Positions 1 through 7,935 of a stretch of DNA of 64,000 nt are shown in pieces. The stretch covers positions 2,662,597-2,726,596 of the forward strand of contig NZ_CM001489.1 in NCBI RefSeq assembly GCF_000262465.1, written 5' to 3'. Position 1 is the first letter of the stretch. Each line of letters opens with the position of its first letter. The stretch is from Frankia sp. QA3. GTDB lineage: Bacteria > Actinomycetota > Actinomycetes > Frankiales > Frankiaceae. Both the position numbers and the translations under genes were made by a program. The notes beneath the pieces were generated by a model that had not been told where the DNA came from, did not search any database, and was given only the letters and a program-made list of their open reading frames with translations.

Positions 1-21
1 GTGACCTGAATACTGTCGCTA

Positions 22-279
22 TCATCCGCGCAAGAAGTCCTGCAGCCAGACGTCGACCAGGTGGCTGAGCTCCGTGGGATCGGTCGTGGCGCCCATTGAG
101 GTCGCGGTCCAATCGTTTCTCTCGCCCGCGCAGAGCAAACGGGCGGTCATCCGACCGGCCTGGCCGCTGACCCGCCAAACCCGGATCAGCAGCACCTCGC
201 TGCGCACGCCGACATCCCCCTCGTCCCCCATGCCGTACCAGTCGCCGCGTTCGCCGTGAGGATCGGTGTCGAAAGTCAT
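22..279 (-). CDS. small hypothetical protein, 85 aa
   Basis: The ATG at 277-279 has a strong ribosome binding site (GGGAGG, about six bases upstream on the minus strand), so I prefer it to longer in-frame starts. The product is soluble and acidic at its N-terminus. Its second half alternates beta-like stretches (LLIRVWRVSG, MTARLLCAG) with a C-terminal helix ending in WLQDFLRG. I do not recognise a named family. It is transcribed divergently from the contractile-tail operon across a 305-bp spacer. It could therefore be a regulator or accessory protein of that operon, but nothing in the sequence proves this. Confidence 0.6.
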   Translation of the reverse strand: MTFDTDPHGERGDWYGMGDEGDVGVRSEVLLIRVWRVSGQAGRMTARLLCAGERNDWTATSMGATTDPTELSHLVDVWLQDFLRG

Positions 280-584
280 GAATCCTCCCGGGTTCTCGGC
301 GTGCGCCGCACGCGTGCCCGGCGGCGAGATACCCGGGTCCTGATCGGCGACACGGCATCGGGGCCCTTGGCGCACTGTGCATCGATCACCGTCAACGACA
401 CGTCAACGAATCCGGACCGAGGCTGATGGCCGTGTGACGTCCTGGAGACGCCGGTGCGCGCACCGTACTGCCTTGGCGGGCGCAGGACTGCCTTGGCGGG
501 CGCAGGCCACGTGACCGATCCGCCCGCGGCTCGTAGGGCACGGCCGACCGTTGACACCGCGTGAACGACCCGAAGGAGGTTCGA
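280..584. promoter_or_regulatory. divergent intergenic region upstream of the contractile-tail operon
   Basis: This 305-bp spacer lies between the small minus-strand gene and the first tail gene and should hold the promoters of both. It contains the 20-bp tandem duplication listed separately. The only consensus-like hexamer is TTGACA at 551-556, too close to the ribosome binding site (AAGGAGG at 574-580) to serve the sheath gene. I see no other convincing -10/-35 pair. Confidence 0.4.
467..506. repeat. perfect 20-bp tandem duplication
   Basis: ACTGCCTTGGCGGGCGCAGG occurs at 467-486 and again without a gap at 487-506. It lies about 80 bp upstream of the sheath start codon, so it may be a duplicated regulator-binding site or a recent slippage event. 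Confidence 0.85.
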
Positions 585-2876
585 ATGACCGCGCTCGTTG
601 TGCCCGGTGTCCGGGTCGAGGCCACGTTCGACCCGGTCCCTCCGCCGCCGTCGCCCGCCGGCATCCTCGGGCTGGTCGGCGTCGTCGACCGGCGGCCGAA
701 CGGCCTCGTCGGGCTGACGTCCACGACGGAGATCGCCACGCTGCTCGGCCCGGGCACCCTCTCGTCGATGCCGGAGCTGGCCGACGCCCTTCGCAACGGT
801 GCGTCCGAGGTCGTGGTCTCGGCGGTGGACGATGCCGCGGCCGGAACCGGGAAGCTGCGGCTCAAGGACCGCGACGGCGACGACGTCGTCGAACTGCGGG
901 CCCGTTCGGCAGGCCCCTGGGCCGATCAGGTCGAGGTGCGCGTCGACGAGGTGCTGAGCGCCGACGGCCGCAGCGTCAGGGCCGTGGACGTCACGGTCTA
1001 CGTGGCGGGCGTCGTCGCGGAGGTGCACCGCAACCTGGTCCTCGACCCGCGTATTCCCGAACGGGATCTCTTTCAGGTGATCAACCTGGATTCCACCACG
1101 CTCGTCGCGCTCGACGCGGCGCTGCTGAACGCCGAGCCCACCGTCGTCCGGGACGGCGGTGCCTTCGCCAACCGGCAGCCGGCCAGAGCCCAGCGCGTGC
1201 TGACCGCGGGCAACGCGCCGACCCTTCGCCTGACGGCCAGGAACGCGGGCGAGCGCGGCAACCAGATCTCCGCCCAGGTGCTGGCCGGGCGTGCCGCCGC
1301 CGTCCTCACCGACGCCGCCGCCGCTCCGACGATCCGGGTGACTTCGCGCGAGGTCAGCCTCATCACGCCCACGGTGACCGTCGCGGCGGGTTCGGTGCCG
1401 AACACCGTGACGGTGACCGTCATCCGTGGGACGCAGGATGAGGTGTACGCCGATCTGGCCTCCGTCGGAGCTGTCGTCGCGGCGCTGGGCGGCTCGGAGT
1501 TCGTCCGCGGCCAGGCGATCGACGGCGGGGCGCTGCCGGCCGCGGCCACCACCCCGCTGGCGGCCACCCGCACGTTGGTGGTCCGCGTGGCCGGTGCCGA
1601 CGACGTGCTGTCCGAGGACCGGCTGACGGTCGACGAGGTGGTGGCCGGGCTAGCAGGCAACGCGTTCGTCGACGCGACGATCCTCGCCTCGACCGGGGCG
1701 GCGCTGGACACCGCCGCCGAGAACTCCGGCTTCCTCACCGGCGGCCGCGGCCGGGAACCAGTCGTCCGTCTGGCCGACGCCGCCGACCGCGACGTCGCCG
1801 AGATCGGTGCCGCGCCGGACGTGGATCCGGCCGGCTGGGTGCTCCGCCTGACCACGACGTCCAGCGGCTTCCGACTCTCCCTGGACAACGCCGACGGCAC
1901 CACACTGGAGCGGCACGAGGACCTCACCACCGACCCGGACAGCGACCGGTACCTGGTCGCCGTCCTGGGTGCCGAGTCCGAGCGGATCCGCGCGTTCGAC
2001 CTGTACACCCGCGCCGGGGTGACGGAACTGCCCGCCGCCACCGCAGGCCGCAGGCCGCTCAGCGCCAGCGCGCCACCGCCGACCGCCGCCTACCTGGCAG
2101 CCATCGACGCGCTGGCCGCCGACGAGCGCATCGACCTGCTGGCCGCGTCCCTCCAGGTCTTCGACAACGATGCGCTCGACGTCCGGCAGGTCGACGGGGC
2201 GCTGCGGGCGTTCGCCGAGGCCACCGCCGACCGCGGCGTGCCGGCGATCGCCTTCGGTTCCGTGGGGCCCGCGGAGGATCAGGTGGCCGAGATACTCGAC
2301 CACGCGAACTCCGTCCGGTCGCCGCGGTTCGTCCTCTGCGCGCCATACGGCACTCATGCCGCCGTGGCCGGGCTGGTCGGTCGCCTCGACGTGTTCCGCT
2401 CACCGACGTTCAAGGGCGTGCCGCAGCTGCGGACCTCGCCCGGGCACTTCCGCGAGTCCGAGCTGCGGCGCCTGGTCGACCCGGTCGCCGGCAACGTGCT
2501 CGTCGTCCAGCAGCACCCCACCAGGGGCGTGATCGTGGTCAAGGGCGTCGCGACGAACGGGTGGCAGATCAACGTCACCCGCACGGCCGACCAGGTCGTC
2601 CGCGATGTGAAGCGGATCGCCGAGGGCTTCATCGGCGAGCTGAACGACGAGGCGAACCGGACCGCGCTCGGGCAGCAGGTGACGTCGTTCCTACTGCGAC
2701 TGGAGCGGGACGGCGCGATCGTGCCGAGCGCGGACGGCAGGGACCCGGCGTTCGAAAGCCGGGTCTACGCGACCCCGCTCGACTTTGCCCAGGGCATCGT
2801 GCGCATCGATCTCGCGGTCAGGCCGGTCCGGGCCGTCGATTACGTCTACGCCAGGCTCCGCGTCAAGGCGATGTGA
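585..2876 (+). CDS. contractile tail sheath protein, unusually large
   Basis: Predicted subunit of the sheath that surrounds the inner tube and contracts to drive it through a target membrane. The start is ATG 585, six bases after AAGGAGG; a GTG 24 bases upstream is in frame but has no ribosome binding site. The N-terminus (VVPGVRVEATF, then a proline run and GILGLVGVVDRR) is typical of phage and eCIS sheaths. The last 150 residues carry the conserved sheath C-terminal domain: a helix with DVKRIAEGFIGELNDEANR, then a strand ending IDLAVRPVRAVDYVYARLRV. At 763 residues it is far longer than common sheaths (roughly 350-500). The excess is a beta-rich middle (about residues 200-500), probably surface-exposed insertion domains. 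It is the first gene of the operon, 14 bp ahead of the tube gene. Confidence 0.9.
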   Translation: MTALVVPGVRVEATFDPVPPPPSPAGILGLVGVVDRRPNGLVGLTSTTEIATLLGPGTLSSMPELADALRNGASEVVVSAVDDAAAGTGKLRLKDRDGDDVVELRARSAGPWADQVEVRVDEVLSADGRSVRAVDVTVYVAGVVAEVHRNLVLDPRIPERDLFQVINLDSTTLVALDAALLNAEPTVVRDGGAFANRQPARAQRVLTAGNAPTLRLTARNAGERGNQISAQVLAGRAAAVLTDAAAAPTIRVTSREVSLITPTVTVAAGSVPNTVTVTVIRGTQDEVYADLASVGAVVAALGGSEFVRGQAIDGGALPAAATTPLAATRTLVVRVAGADDVLSEDRLTVDEVVAGLAGNAFVDATILASTGAALDTAAENSGFLTGGRGREPVVRLADAADRDVAEIGAAPDVDPAGWVLRLTTTSSGFRLSLDNADGTTLERHEDLTTDPDSDRYLVAVLGAESERIRAFDLYTRAGVTELPAATAGRRPLSASAPPPTAAYLAAIDALAADERIDLLAASLQVFDNDALDVRQVDGALRAFAEATADRGVPAIAFGSVGPAEDQVAEILDHANSVRSPRFVLCAPYGTHAAVAGLVGRLDVFRSPTFKGVPQLRTSPGHFRESELRRLVDPVAGNVLVVQQHPTRGVIVVKGVATNGWQINVTRTADQVVRDVKRIAEGFIGELNDEANRTALGQQVTSFLLRLERDGAIVPSADGRDPAFESRVYATPLDFAQGIVRIDLAVRPVRAVDYVYARLRVKAM

Positions 2877-2890
2877 GGGAAAGGAGCGTC

Positions 2891-3283
2891 ATGCCCCTGG
2901 TCTTCTCCGCCCGAGACTCCGAGGTGCGGGTCGGCAACGACCTGATCGAGGGTGTCCGGGGGATCGAGTACCGCTCGACCCGTGACCGCCGCGAGGTCAC
3001 CGCGATCGGCAGCGACGAGCGCATCGCCGTCTATTACGGTGCACGTTCGGTCACCGGCCGGCTGCGTGTCGCCTCGACCGCCGTCGTCCTCGACAGCCTG
3101 CTCACCACCCCGGCCGAATTCCAGGTGGTCGCCACGCTGCGGCACGGCGGCGCCCAGCGAACGGTCGCCTTCGACGAGTGCTGGCTGGAGTCCAAGCAGG
3201 TGGCGCTCGCCGAAGGCGGCCACAGCGAAACCGTCTACCAGTTCTCCGCCACCCGGGTGCGCGAGGAGGACTCGAAGGTATGA
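2891..3283 (+). CDS. tail tube protein
   Basis: Predicted inner-tube protomer (gp19/Hcp-like), 130 residues, that stacks as hexamers inside the sheath. The start ATG follows GGAAAGGAG. The sequence is almost all beta strand, opens with a short strand and loop (RVGNDLIEGVRGIEYR) and ends with a strand pair (SETVYQFSATRVRE), as in tube proteins of the T4 gp19 superfamily. Sheath followed directly by tube is the usual order in phage tails and eCIS. Only one tube gene is present, whereas Afp/PVC-type systems often carry several paralogues. Its stop overlaps the next start (ATGA). Confidence 0.8.
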   Translation: MPLVFSARDSEVRVGNDLIEGVRGIEYRSTRDRREVTAIGSDERIAVYYGARSVTGRLRVASTAVVLDSLLTTPAEFQVVATLRHGGAQRTVAFDECWLESKQVALAEGGHSETVYQFSATRVREEDSKV

Positions 3284-3828
3284 CGACTCCCGTCACGTTC
3301 GACAGCGTCCGCGTCGAGCCGGGTGCGCTACGGCTCGGCGACGAGATGTTGCCGCTGCGCCTCGTCACGGCCGATCCCACGACCGACGTGGCCGCCGAGG
3401 TGACCTGGCGGGGGGTCGGATACCGGCTGCGCGCCTGGACGTTCCGCGAGCGCCGCAGACTGCTGGTCGCCCACCTCACGGCGGATGGCGAGCTGGACGT
3501 CGCGGCCCTGGCCGCCGCGGCCCTGGCCGTGCTCGTCCGGCCCGTGCCCACCGAAACGCAGGACCGCGAGGTCGTCGGGCTGGCCGCGTTGGCCTGGAGC
3601 GCCACGGCAGGCGCGCGCACGCCGGCGCCGACTCCGGGTGTCGACCCGGCGACGCAGACGGTGACGCTCGCCGCGGCGACCGGCTGGCGGCCCGGGGACA
3701 TCGACGGTGCGCCGGCCGCCGACGTCGACCACTGGTTCGCCGCCGTCCCGAGCAGCGCCGGGCCTGTCGCGGCGGCACCGCGGGCGACGGACGACCCGAC
3801 GTTCCGCTCGTTCCGGTTGGAGGACTGA
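3280..3828 (+). CDS. tail-operon protein of unknown function (possible assembly chaperone)
   Basis: ATG at 3280 overlaps the tube stop codon by four bases, which indicates translational coupling and rules out the longer frame-open version that begins inside the tube gene. The 182-residue product has a beta-rich N-terminus (residues 1-45), a helical middle (FRERRRLLVAHL through an alanine-rich helix near residues 70-110), and a C-terminal part with a DVDHWFAAV segment. Small helical proteins directly after the tube gene are tail assembly chaperones in many contractile phages. That is my best guess from position and shape, not from a recognised motif. Confidence 0.6.
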   Translation: MTTPVTFDSVRVEPGALRLGDEMLPLRLVTADPTTDVAAEVTWRGVGYRLRAWTFRERRRLLVAHLTADGELDVAALAAAALAVLVRPVPTETQDREVVGLAALAWSATAGARTPAPTPGVDPATQTVTLAAATGWRPGDIDGAPAADVDHWFAAVPSSAGPVAAAPRATDDPTFRSFRLED

Positions 3829-3832
3829 GCAC

Positions 3833-4618
3833 ATGAGTGCCCGGGTGGCCAGAGCCGAGGTGGAGGCATGGCTGCGGGCCCTGGCCGCGCCGATGGTCCC
3901 GCCGGTACCGGCCGATCGCGGGCCGGTACCCGAAGATCGAGCCCCGGCGTCCTCGGTCGAGCACCCGGACCCGGTCGCCGAACCGGCCGGTGCACCGGTC
4001 GCCGCCATGTCGGGATGGGAACGACCTGCGGCGAAGGGAGCCCAGGTCGCAGCCACTGCCCGGCCCGGCCCGGTCGTCTCGGCGGGCGAGCCCGAGCCGT
4101 GGACGCTCGGCGCGTTCGGCCGGGAGGAATTCGGCCGGGAAGGACCGGCGGGGGCTGGGCATGCGCCGACGACACCCGTGCGCGCCCCCGAGCTCACGCC
4201 GTCCGCCGTGCTCGATGGTGGCAGCGGCGAAGGCTCGGCGCCGGGCCGGGGTCCACGGCGATCGCTTCGCTTTGATACGGCGACGAGAACCACGGTGACG
4301 GTTCCGCCGGCGGTCTCGGTACCGGCGGTCTCGACCCCGGCGGCCCCCGGTCGCGCTCCGATGATCGCCCCGACCGCGTGGCGGGACGAACTGGCTCCCG
4401 TCACCGACGTCGAGGCTGCCCTCGCGCCCCTGCTGCCACCGACCTCCGAACCGGGTACGGGCACCACGACCGGTGTGCCCGACGTCCTCCGCACGTCGCC
4501 GGGTCTCTCTGTTCCCGCCGGCCCGGATCCGATCGCCGTCGGTGACCTCGCCGACCTGCTCGCCGGCGTGCTCGAGGACGAGGCGCGCGTGCTCGGCGTG
4601 CTGGAGCTGGAACCGTGA
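3833..4618 (+). CDS. proline/alanine-rich linker protein in tail operon
   Basis: 261 residues, ATG at 3833. The N-terminal 20 residues form a short amphipathic helix (RAEVEAWLRALAAP). A long low-complexity stretch rich in Pro, Ala, Glu and Gly runs to about residue 220. The last 30 residues form a second helix (VGDLADLLAGVLEDEARVLG). Two short helices joined by a disordered tether suggest a scaffold or adaptor that links two baseplate parts. Similar short C-terminal helices occur in small eCIS accessory proteins, but I cannot assign a name. Its stop overlaps the GTG start of the next gene (GTGA). Confidence 0.6.
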   Translation: MSARVARAEVEAWLRALAAPMVPPVPADRGPVPEDRAPASSVEHPDPVAEPAGAPVAAMSGWERPAAKGAQVAATARPGPVVSAGEPEPWTLGAFGREEFGREGPAGAGHAPTTPVRAPELTPSAVLDGGSGEGSAPGRGPRRSLRFDTATRTTVTVPPAVSVPAVSTPAAPGRAPMIAPTAWRDELAPVTDVEAALAPLLPPTSEPGTGTTTGVPDVLRTSPGLSVPAGPDPIAVGDLADLLAGVLEDEARVLGVLELEP

Positions 4619-5304
4619 GGGCCGTCCCGATGATCGGCGACGTCGCCCTGCGGGCCGTGCAGCGGATCCGGCATGAGGTCGACGGCGGGTTCGCGCTGAT
4701 GCCGGTCGAGAACCTGCCCGGCCGCCTGGTGCAGCGGCACGGCCGCGGCTCGCACGTGATCGAGCTGGAGGGCGTCCTGTACGGCGACACCGCCAAGGAC
4801 GACCTCGCCGCCCTGCAGGATCTGGCCAGGAGTGGGGACGAGCAGGTGTTCACCGCGGACATCGTCACGGCGCTGGACCTGGGACACGTCGTGGTCGAGC
4901 GGTTCGTGGCGGGCCAGATCGCCGGGCACGTCGACCATTACGCCTATCGCCTGCGCCTGGTGGAGTCCCCCGAGCTGCCCGAGCCCGCCACCGTCGGCCT
5001 CGGGCTGGGCTTCGGTGACCTGGGCTTCGGCGACCTCGGCCGGTCGGACCTGGGCCTGCCCGATCTCGGCATCGACCCGTCGGTGCTCGGCGACATCGCC
5101 GACCTCGCGGGTGATGTGGCCGGGGCCGTCGACGCCGCGATGGATGCGGTCGACACCCTGCAGAGCCTGGCCGCAGCCGCCGGCGGCCTGGCGGTCGGCA
5201 GTCCGGTGCAGCCGCTGGCGGATGAGATCGGCAAGCTCGGGCAGCTGGCGGACCGCGCGAGCGGGGCCGTCGCCGCCGTCGTCTCGGCGTTCTTCGAGGG
5301 CTAG
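4615..5304 (+). CDS. baseplate-region protein resembling phage gpU / circularisation-N domains
   Basis: 229 residues, GTG at 4615 overlapping the previous stop; an ATG at 4630 is the alternative start. The first 120 residues form a compact alpha/beta domain (VIELEGVLYGDTAKDDLAAL, then VVERFVAGQIAGHVDHYAYRLRLVES). This pattern of ELEG, a residue-rich helix and a final RLRLVES strand is typical of P2 gpU / Mu gp43-like tail proteins and of the N-terminal domain of eCIS LysM proteins. No LysM domain follows. Instead there is a glycine/leucine repeat (LGFGDLG, LGRSDLG, near residues 138-158) and a helical tail. It sits just before the hub gene, where LysM/gp53-type proteins normally lie, so I infer it joins spike, hub and tube. 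Confidence 0.6.
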   Translation: MRAVPMIGDVALRAVQRIRHEVDGGFALMPVENLPGRLVQRHGRGSHVIELEGVLYGDTAKDDLAALQDLARSGDEQVFTADIVTALDLGHVVVERFVAGQIAGHVDHYAYRLRLVESPELPEPATVGLGLGFGDLGFGDLGRSDLGLPDLGIDPSVLGDIADLAGDVAGAVDAAMDAVDTLQSLAAAAGGLAVGSPVQPLADEIGKLGQLADRASGAVAAVVSAFFEG

Positions 5305-5316
5305 GGGGCGCGCACG

Positions 5317-6336
5317 ATGTTGACGCTGGGCCACACCCTCGTCCTCGGGGGCCGGGAGTTCACCTCCCACGCCGTGCACGTGCGCTGCGAGCGGGCCGTC
5401 GCACCCGGTGTCGGGCGGCTGCGGGTGCGGTTGCCCTACGTCGGCGGCCTGCCTGCCGCCGTCGGCGACGACGTCCGCCTCGATCTCGACAGTGGCGACG
5501 TCGCGGCCGGTTCGGCCACCGTGTTCACCGGGACGATCACGGCGCTTCGGCACGGCCCGGCCGGGGTGGACGTGCATGCCGGTGACGCGTCCTGGGCGCT
5601 GGCGCACTACCGGCCCGCGATCACCTACGAGGGACAGACCGCGGGCGGTGTGGTGGGCGCGCTCGCCGGGGAAGCCGGCGCGAGCACCGCCACGCTGGAC
5701 GACGGGCCGACCCTGCCGGCGTACGTCGCCGACGGCGCCACCACCGGCTGGGAGCACATCGCCCGCCTCGCCGCCTGGTCAGGCGCCGACGCGTACGTGA
5801 CCGCCGACGGCGACGTCACCCTCCGAGCCCGGGACGCGTCGTCGGTCGATGCCGCGCTGCGCTGGGGCCGCGAGGTGCTCGCCGCCGGCTCGACCGATGC
5901 TCCGCTGCCGGCCTCCGGTGTGGCCGACGCGGGCGAGGGACCCGGGCCGGCCGACGACCGTCCCGGCGCCTTCCGGTTCACCGCCACCGGCGCGCCGCCC
6001 GCCGCGCCCGTCGCCGTCCGGTACCGCCCCGGCCTGCGGGCCACCGATGTCACCAGGGTTGCCACCACGAGCTGGATGACCCGCGAGGCGACCCGCCGCC
6101 GTCCGATCGAGCTCCTGACGTTCCTGCTGCCGGCCCTCGGCCCCGGCGACCTCGTGGAGGTCCGGGACGCACCGGTCCCGCTGTCGTTGCTGCAGGTCAG
6201 GAGAGTCGAGCATCGGGTGGACGCGGCGGGCGCCCGGACTCGGATCGTGGCTCGGGCCGGCGCTGGCTCCGACCTGCTCGGCCAGCTCGGCAGCCTGCTC
6301 GGCAACCCCGCGGGAGCTGTTGGAGGTCTGTTGTGA
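5317..6336 (+). CDS. baseplate hub protein (gpD / gp27-like)
   Basis: Predicted trimeric hub that adapts the six-fold tube to the three-fold spike (phage late control gene D family, equivalent to the N-terminal part of VgrG). 339 residues, ATG at 5317. Two barrel-like regions are suggested by strands around residues 10-85 (LRVRLPYV, FTGTITALRH) and 190-310. They flank a helical part containing TAGGVVGALAGEAG and the WEHIARLAAWSGADAYV segment that is characteristic of gpD proteins. The C-terminus is Gly/Leu rich. It overlaps the spike gene by four bases. Hub and spike are separate genes here, as in P2 phage, rather than fused as in VgrG or Afp8. Confidence 0.8.
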   Translation: MLTLGHTLVLGGREFTSHAVHVRCERAVAPGVGRLRVRLPYVGGLPAAVGDDVRLDLDSGDVAAGSATVFTGTITALRHGPAGVDVHAGDASWALAHYRPAITYEGQTAGGVVGALAGEAGASTATLDDGPTLPAYVADGATTGWEHIARLAAWSGADAYVTADGDVTLRARDASSVDAALRWGREVLAAGSTDAPLPASGVADAGEGPGPADDRPGAFRFTATGAPPAAPVAVRYRPGLRATDVTRVATTSWMTREATRRRPIELLTFLLPALGPGDLVEVRDAPVPLSLLQVRRVEHRVDAAGARTRIVARAGAGSDLLGQLGSLLGNPAGAVGGLL

Positions 6337-7022
6337 CCAGACTGGCAGAGGCGGTCACGGCACTGGCCCGGCACGAGGTGGCGCGGCTGCGGGTCTGCGA
6401 GATCGGCATCGTCCGCTCCGTCTACTCCGCGGCGACCGGCGATCCCGGCGCCGACCACGCCTGCGGGGTGGAGCTGCGCGACACCGGTCTGGTGCTGCCC
6501 CGTGTCCCGGTCGCCGTCGGGGTCACCGGCGCCGCGTCCCTCCCGCGGGTCGGCGACCTGGTGGCCGTGATCTTCGCCGGCGGCGACCTGCACGCGCCGA
6601 TCGTCATCGGCCGGCTCTACCACGACGGCCTCGAGCCGCCGGAGCACGCCGCGCAGGAGAGCGTCGTCCGGCTGCCCGCGGGCGAGAGTGACTCGACGGC
6701 GCGCCTGGACGTCGTCGCAACCGCGCCATCGGCGTCCGGTCGCCTCCTCACGATCGGCCTGGACGGCGACGTCCCGGTCCAGGTGCGGATCGCGCCCGCC
6801 GAGGTGGTCGTCACCGTCGGCGACGCCCGCCTGTCGTTGCGGCAGCCGGGTGGCGGACCCGGCCGCGCGACGCTCAAGGTCGCCGACTGCCAGGTCGACC
6901 TCGACGGCAACGGCGACGTCACCGTCCAGGCGAGCGGGACCCTGACACTCAAGGGCCGGACGGTGAAGATCGCCGGCGACACCCAGGTGACCGTCAAGGG
7001 CCAGACCGTGGAGCTGAACTGA
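6333..7022 (+). CDS. spike / baseplate assembly protein V
   Basis: Predicted central spike with an N-terminal OB-fold (gpV / gp5 family) and a C-terminal beta-helix. GTG at 6333 overlaps the hub stop and is preceded by GGAGG. Residues 20-105 hold the OB-fold pattern: IGIVRSVY, then LRDTGLVLPRVPVAVGVTG, then LPRVGDLVAVIFAGGD and APIVIGRLYHDG. The last segment is the classic VgrG/gpV signature. Residues 150-229 are short repeating beta strands (VQASGTLTLKGRTVKI, DTQVTVKGQTVELN) that should form the needle. It is followed two bases later by the PAAR gene, which would cap the tip. Confidence 0.88.
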   Translation: MTRLAEAVTALARHEVARLRVCEIGIVRSVYSAATGDPGADHACGVELRDTGLVLPRVPVAVGVTGAASLPRVGDLVAVIFAGGDLHAPIVIGRLYHDGLEPPEHAAQESVVRLPAGESDSTARLDVVATAPSASGRLLTIGLDGDVPVQVRIAPAEVVVTVGDARLSLRQPGGGPGRATLKVADCQVDLDGNGDVTVQASGTLTLKGRTVKIAGDTQVTVKGQTVELN

Positions 7023-7023
7023 G

Positions 7024-7425
7024 ATGGCCGGGCAGCCCGCGGCCGCGAAGGACAACCGGGTGGTGGCCGTCGACACGCACATCGTGATGGTTCCCTCGCC
7101 GTCCGGCGTCACCCCGCTGCCCCTGCCGCACAGCTTCAGCGGCGTGCTGGACGGTGGCCTGGTCAGCACCGTGACGATCGGCGGGCAGGCCGCCGCGGTC
7201 GTGGGCTCTACCGCGTCGAACACCCCGGCGCACGTCCCGACGCCCCCCGGAGCGTCGTTCCAACGGCCGCCGTCGGACAAGGCCACGGTGCAGGTCGGCT
7301 CGGCGACCGTGACGATCGGCGGGAAGGCCGCCGCCCGCAACGGCGACGTAGCCATCACGTGCAACGACCCGGCCGACCTGCCGGCCGGTACGGTCCTCGC
7401 AGCCGGGACGGTGATGGTCGGATGA
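7024..7425 (+). CDS. PAAR-type spike tip protein
   Basis: 133 residues, ATG at 7024. The sequence alternates short strands with conserved prolines, glycines and histidines in the PAAR pattern: VVAVDTHIVMVPSPSG, LPLPHSFSGVLD, VTIGGQAAAVVGS, VTIGGKAAARNGDVAITC. The His and Cys residues (His22, His40 region, the final Cys) are candidates for the zinc site that holds the cone. PAAR proteins sharpen the spike and can carry cargo, but this one has no extension beyond the cone, so cargo must be attached another way. The stop overlaps the gp25 gene start (ATGA). Confidence 0.8.
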   Translation: MAGQPAAAKDNRVVAVDTHIVMVPSPSGVTPLPLPHSFSGVLDGGLVSTVTIGGQAAAVVGSTASNTPAHVPTPPGASFQRPPSDKATVQVGSATVTIGGKAAARNGDVAITCNDPADLPAGTVLAAGTVMVG

Positions 7426-7934
7426 CTGAGCGGACGAGCGCGCAGCGGCGCCTCGGCACCGACCTCGCGCTGACCGCCCTGTTCGCGGCCGACGAGTGGG
7501 GCGCCCACGATCTCGGGACCGTCCTGTCGCGCCGCGGCAGCAGGGTGGTCGCCGCCGTCCTGCCGGACGGTTCGCACGCACCCGACCCGACTGATCTCGC
7601 CACGCTCACCGGCCGCCAGAACCTGGCGCAGTCGCTGATCCTCCGGCTGCTCACGCCGCTCGGCACGCTCGCCCCGCTCGGACACCCCGGCTACGGCTCC
7701 CGCCTCGGCGAGCTCGTCGGCCGGGCCAACGACCCCGTCGCCCGGTTCCTCGCCCGGCGTCACGTCCTGGCGGCGATGGCCCAGGAGAGCCGCGCCCAGC
7801 TCGTCGACCTGGTCTTCGACGACCCGGCGACCTCCGGTCCGGGCACGCTCGGCTTCACCGCCATCGTCCAACCCCTGCTGGACGGCGAACCCGTAGGCGA
7901 GCCGATCGGCCTGACCGTCGCCGTGGAGCTGTGA
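7422..7934 (+). CDS. gp25/GPW baseplate wedge protein
   Basis: Predicted wedge subunit that connects the baseplate to the sheath. It shares the sheath handshake fold. I use ATG 7422, which overlaps the PAAR stop; the frame is open further upstream but only as a shadow of the PAAR gene. The 170-residue product has the family core at residues 60-125: QNLAQSLILRLLTPLGTL, then HPGYGSRLGELVGR, then a helix with RRHVLAAMAQE. Phage and T6SS members usually carry exactly this 'TPLGT...P.YGSRL' pattern. Its stop is one base from the GTG of the J gene. Confidence 0.85.
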   Translation: MTERTSAQRRLGTDLALTALFAADEWGAHDLGTVLSRRGSRVVAAVLPDGSHAPDPTDLATLTGRQNLAQSLILRLLTPLGTLAPLGHPGYGSRLGELVGRANDPVARFLARRHVLAAMAQESRAQLVDLVFDDPATSGPGTLGFTAIVQPLLDGEPVGEPIGLTVAVEL

Positions 7935-7935
7935 C

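Noticed and set aside
551-579. TTGACA upstream of the sheath gene as a promoter -35
   Set aside because: A -10 with normal spacing would fall inside the ribosome binding site, and no TAnnnT sequence is found there.
276-1028. Long minus-strand frames across the sheath gene
   Set aside because: They are shadows of the high-GC plus-strand gene, very rich in Arg/Gly/Pro and without family features.
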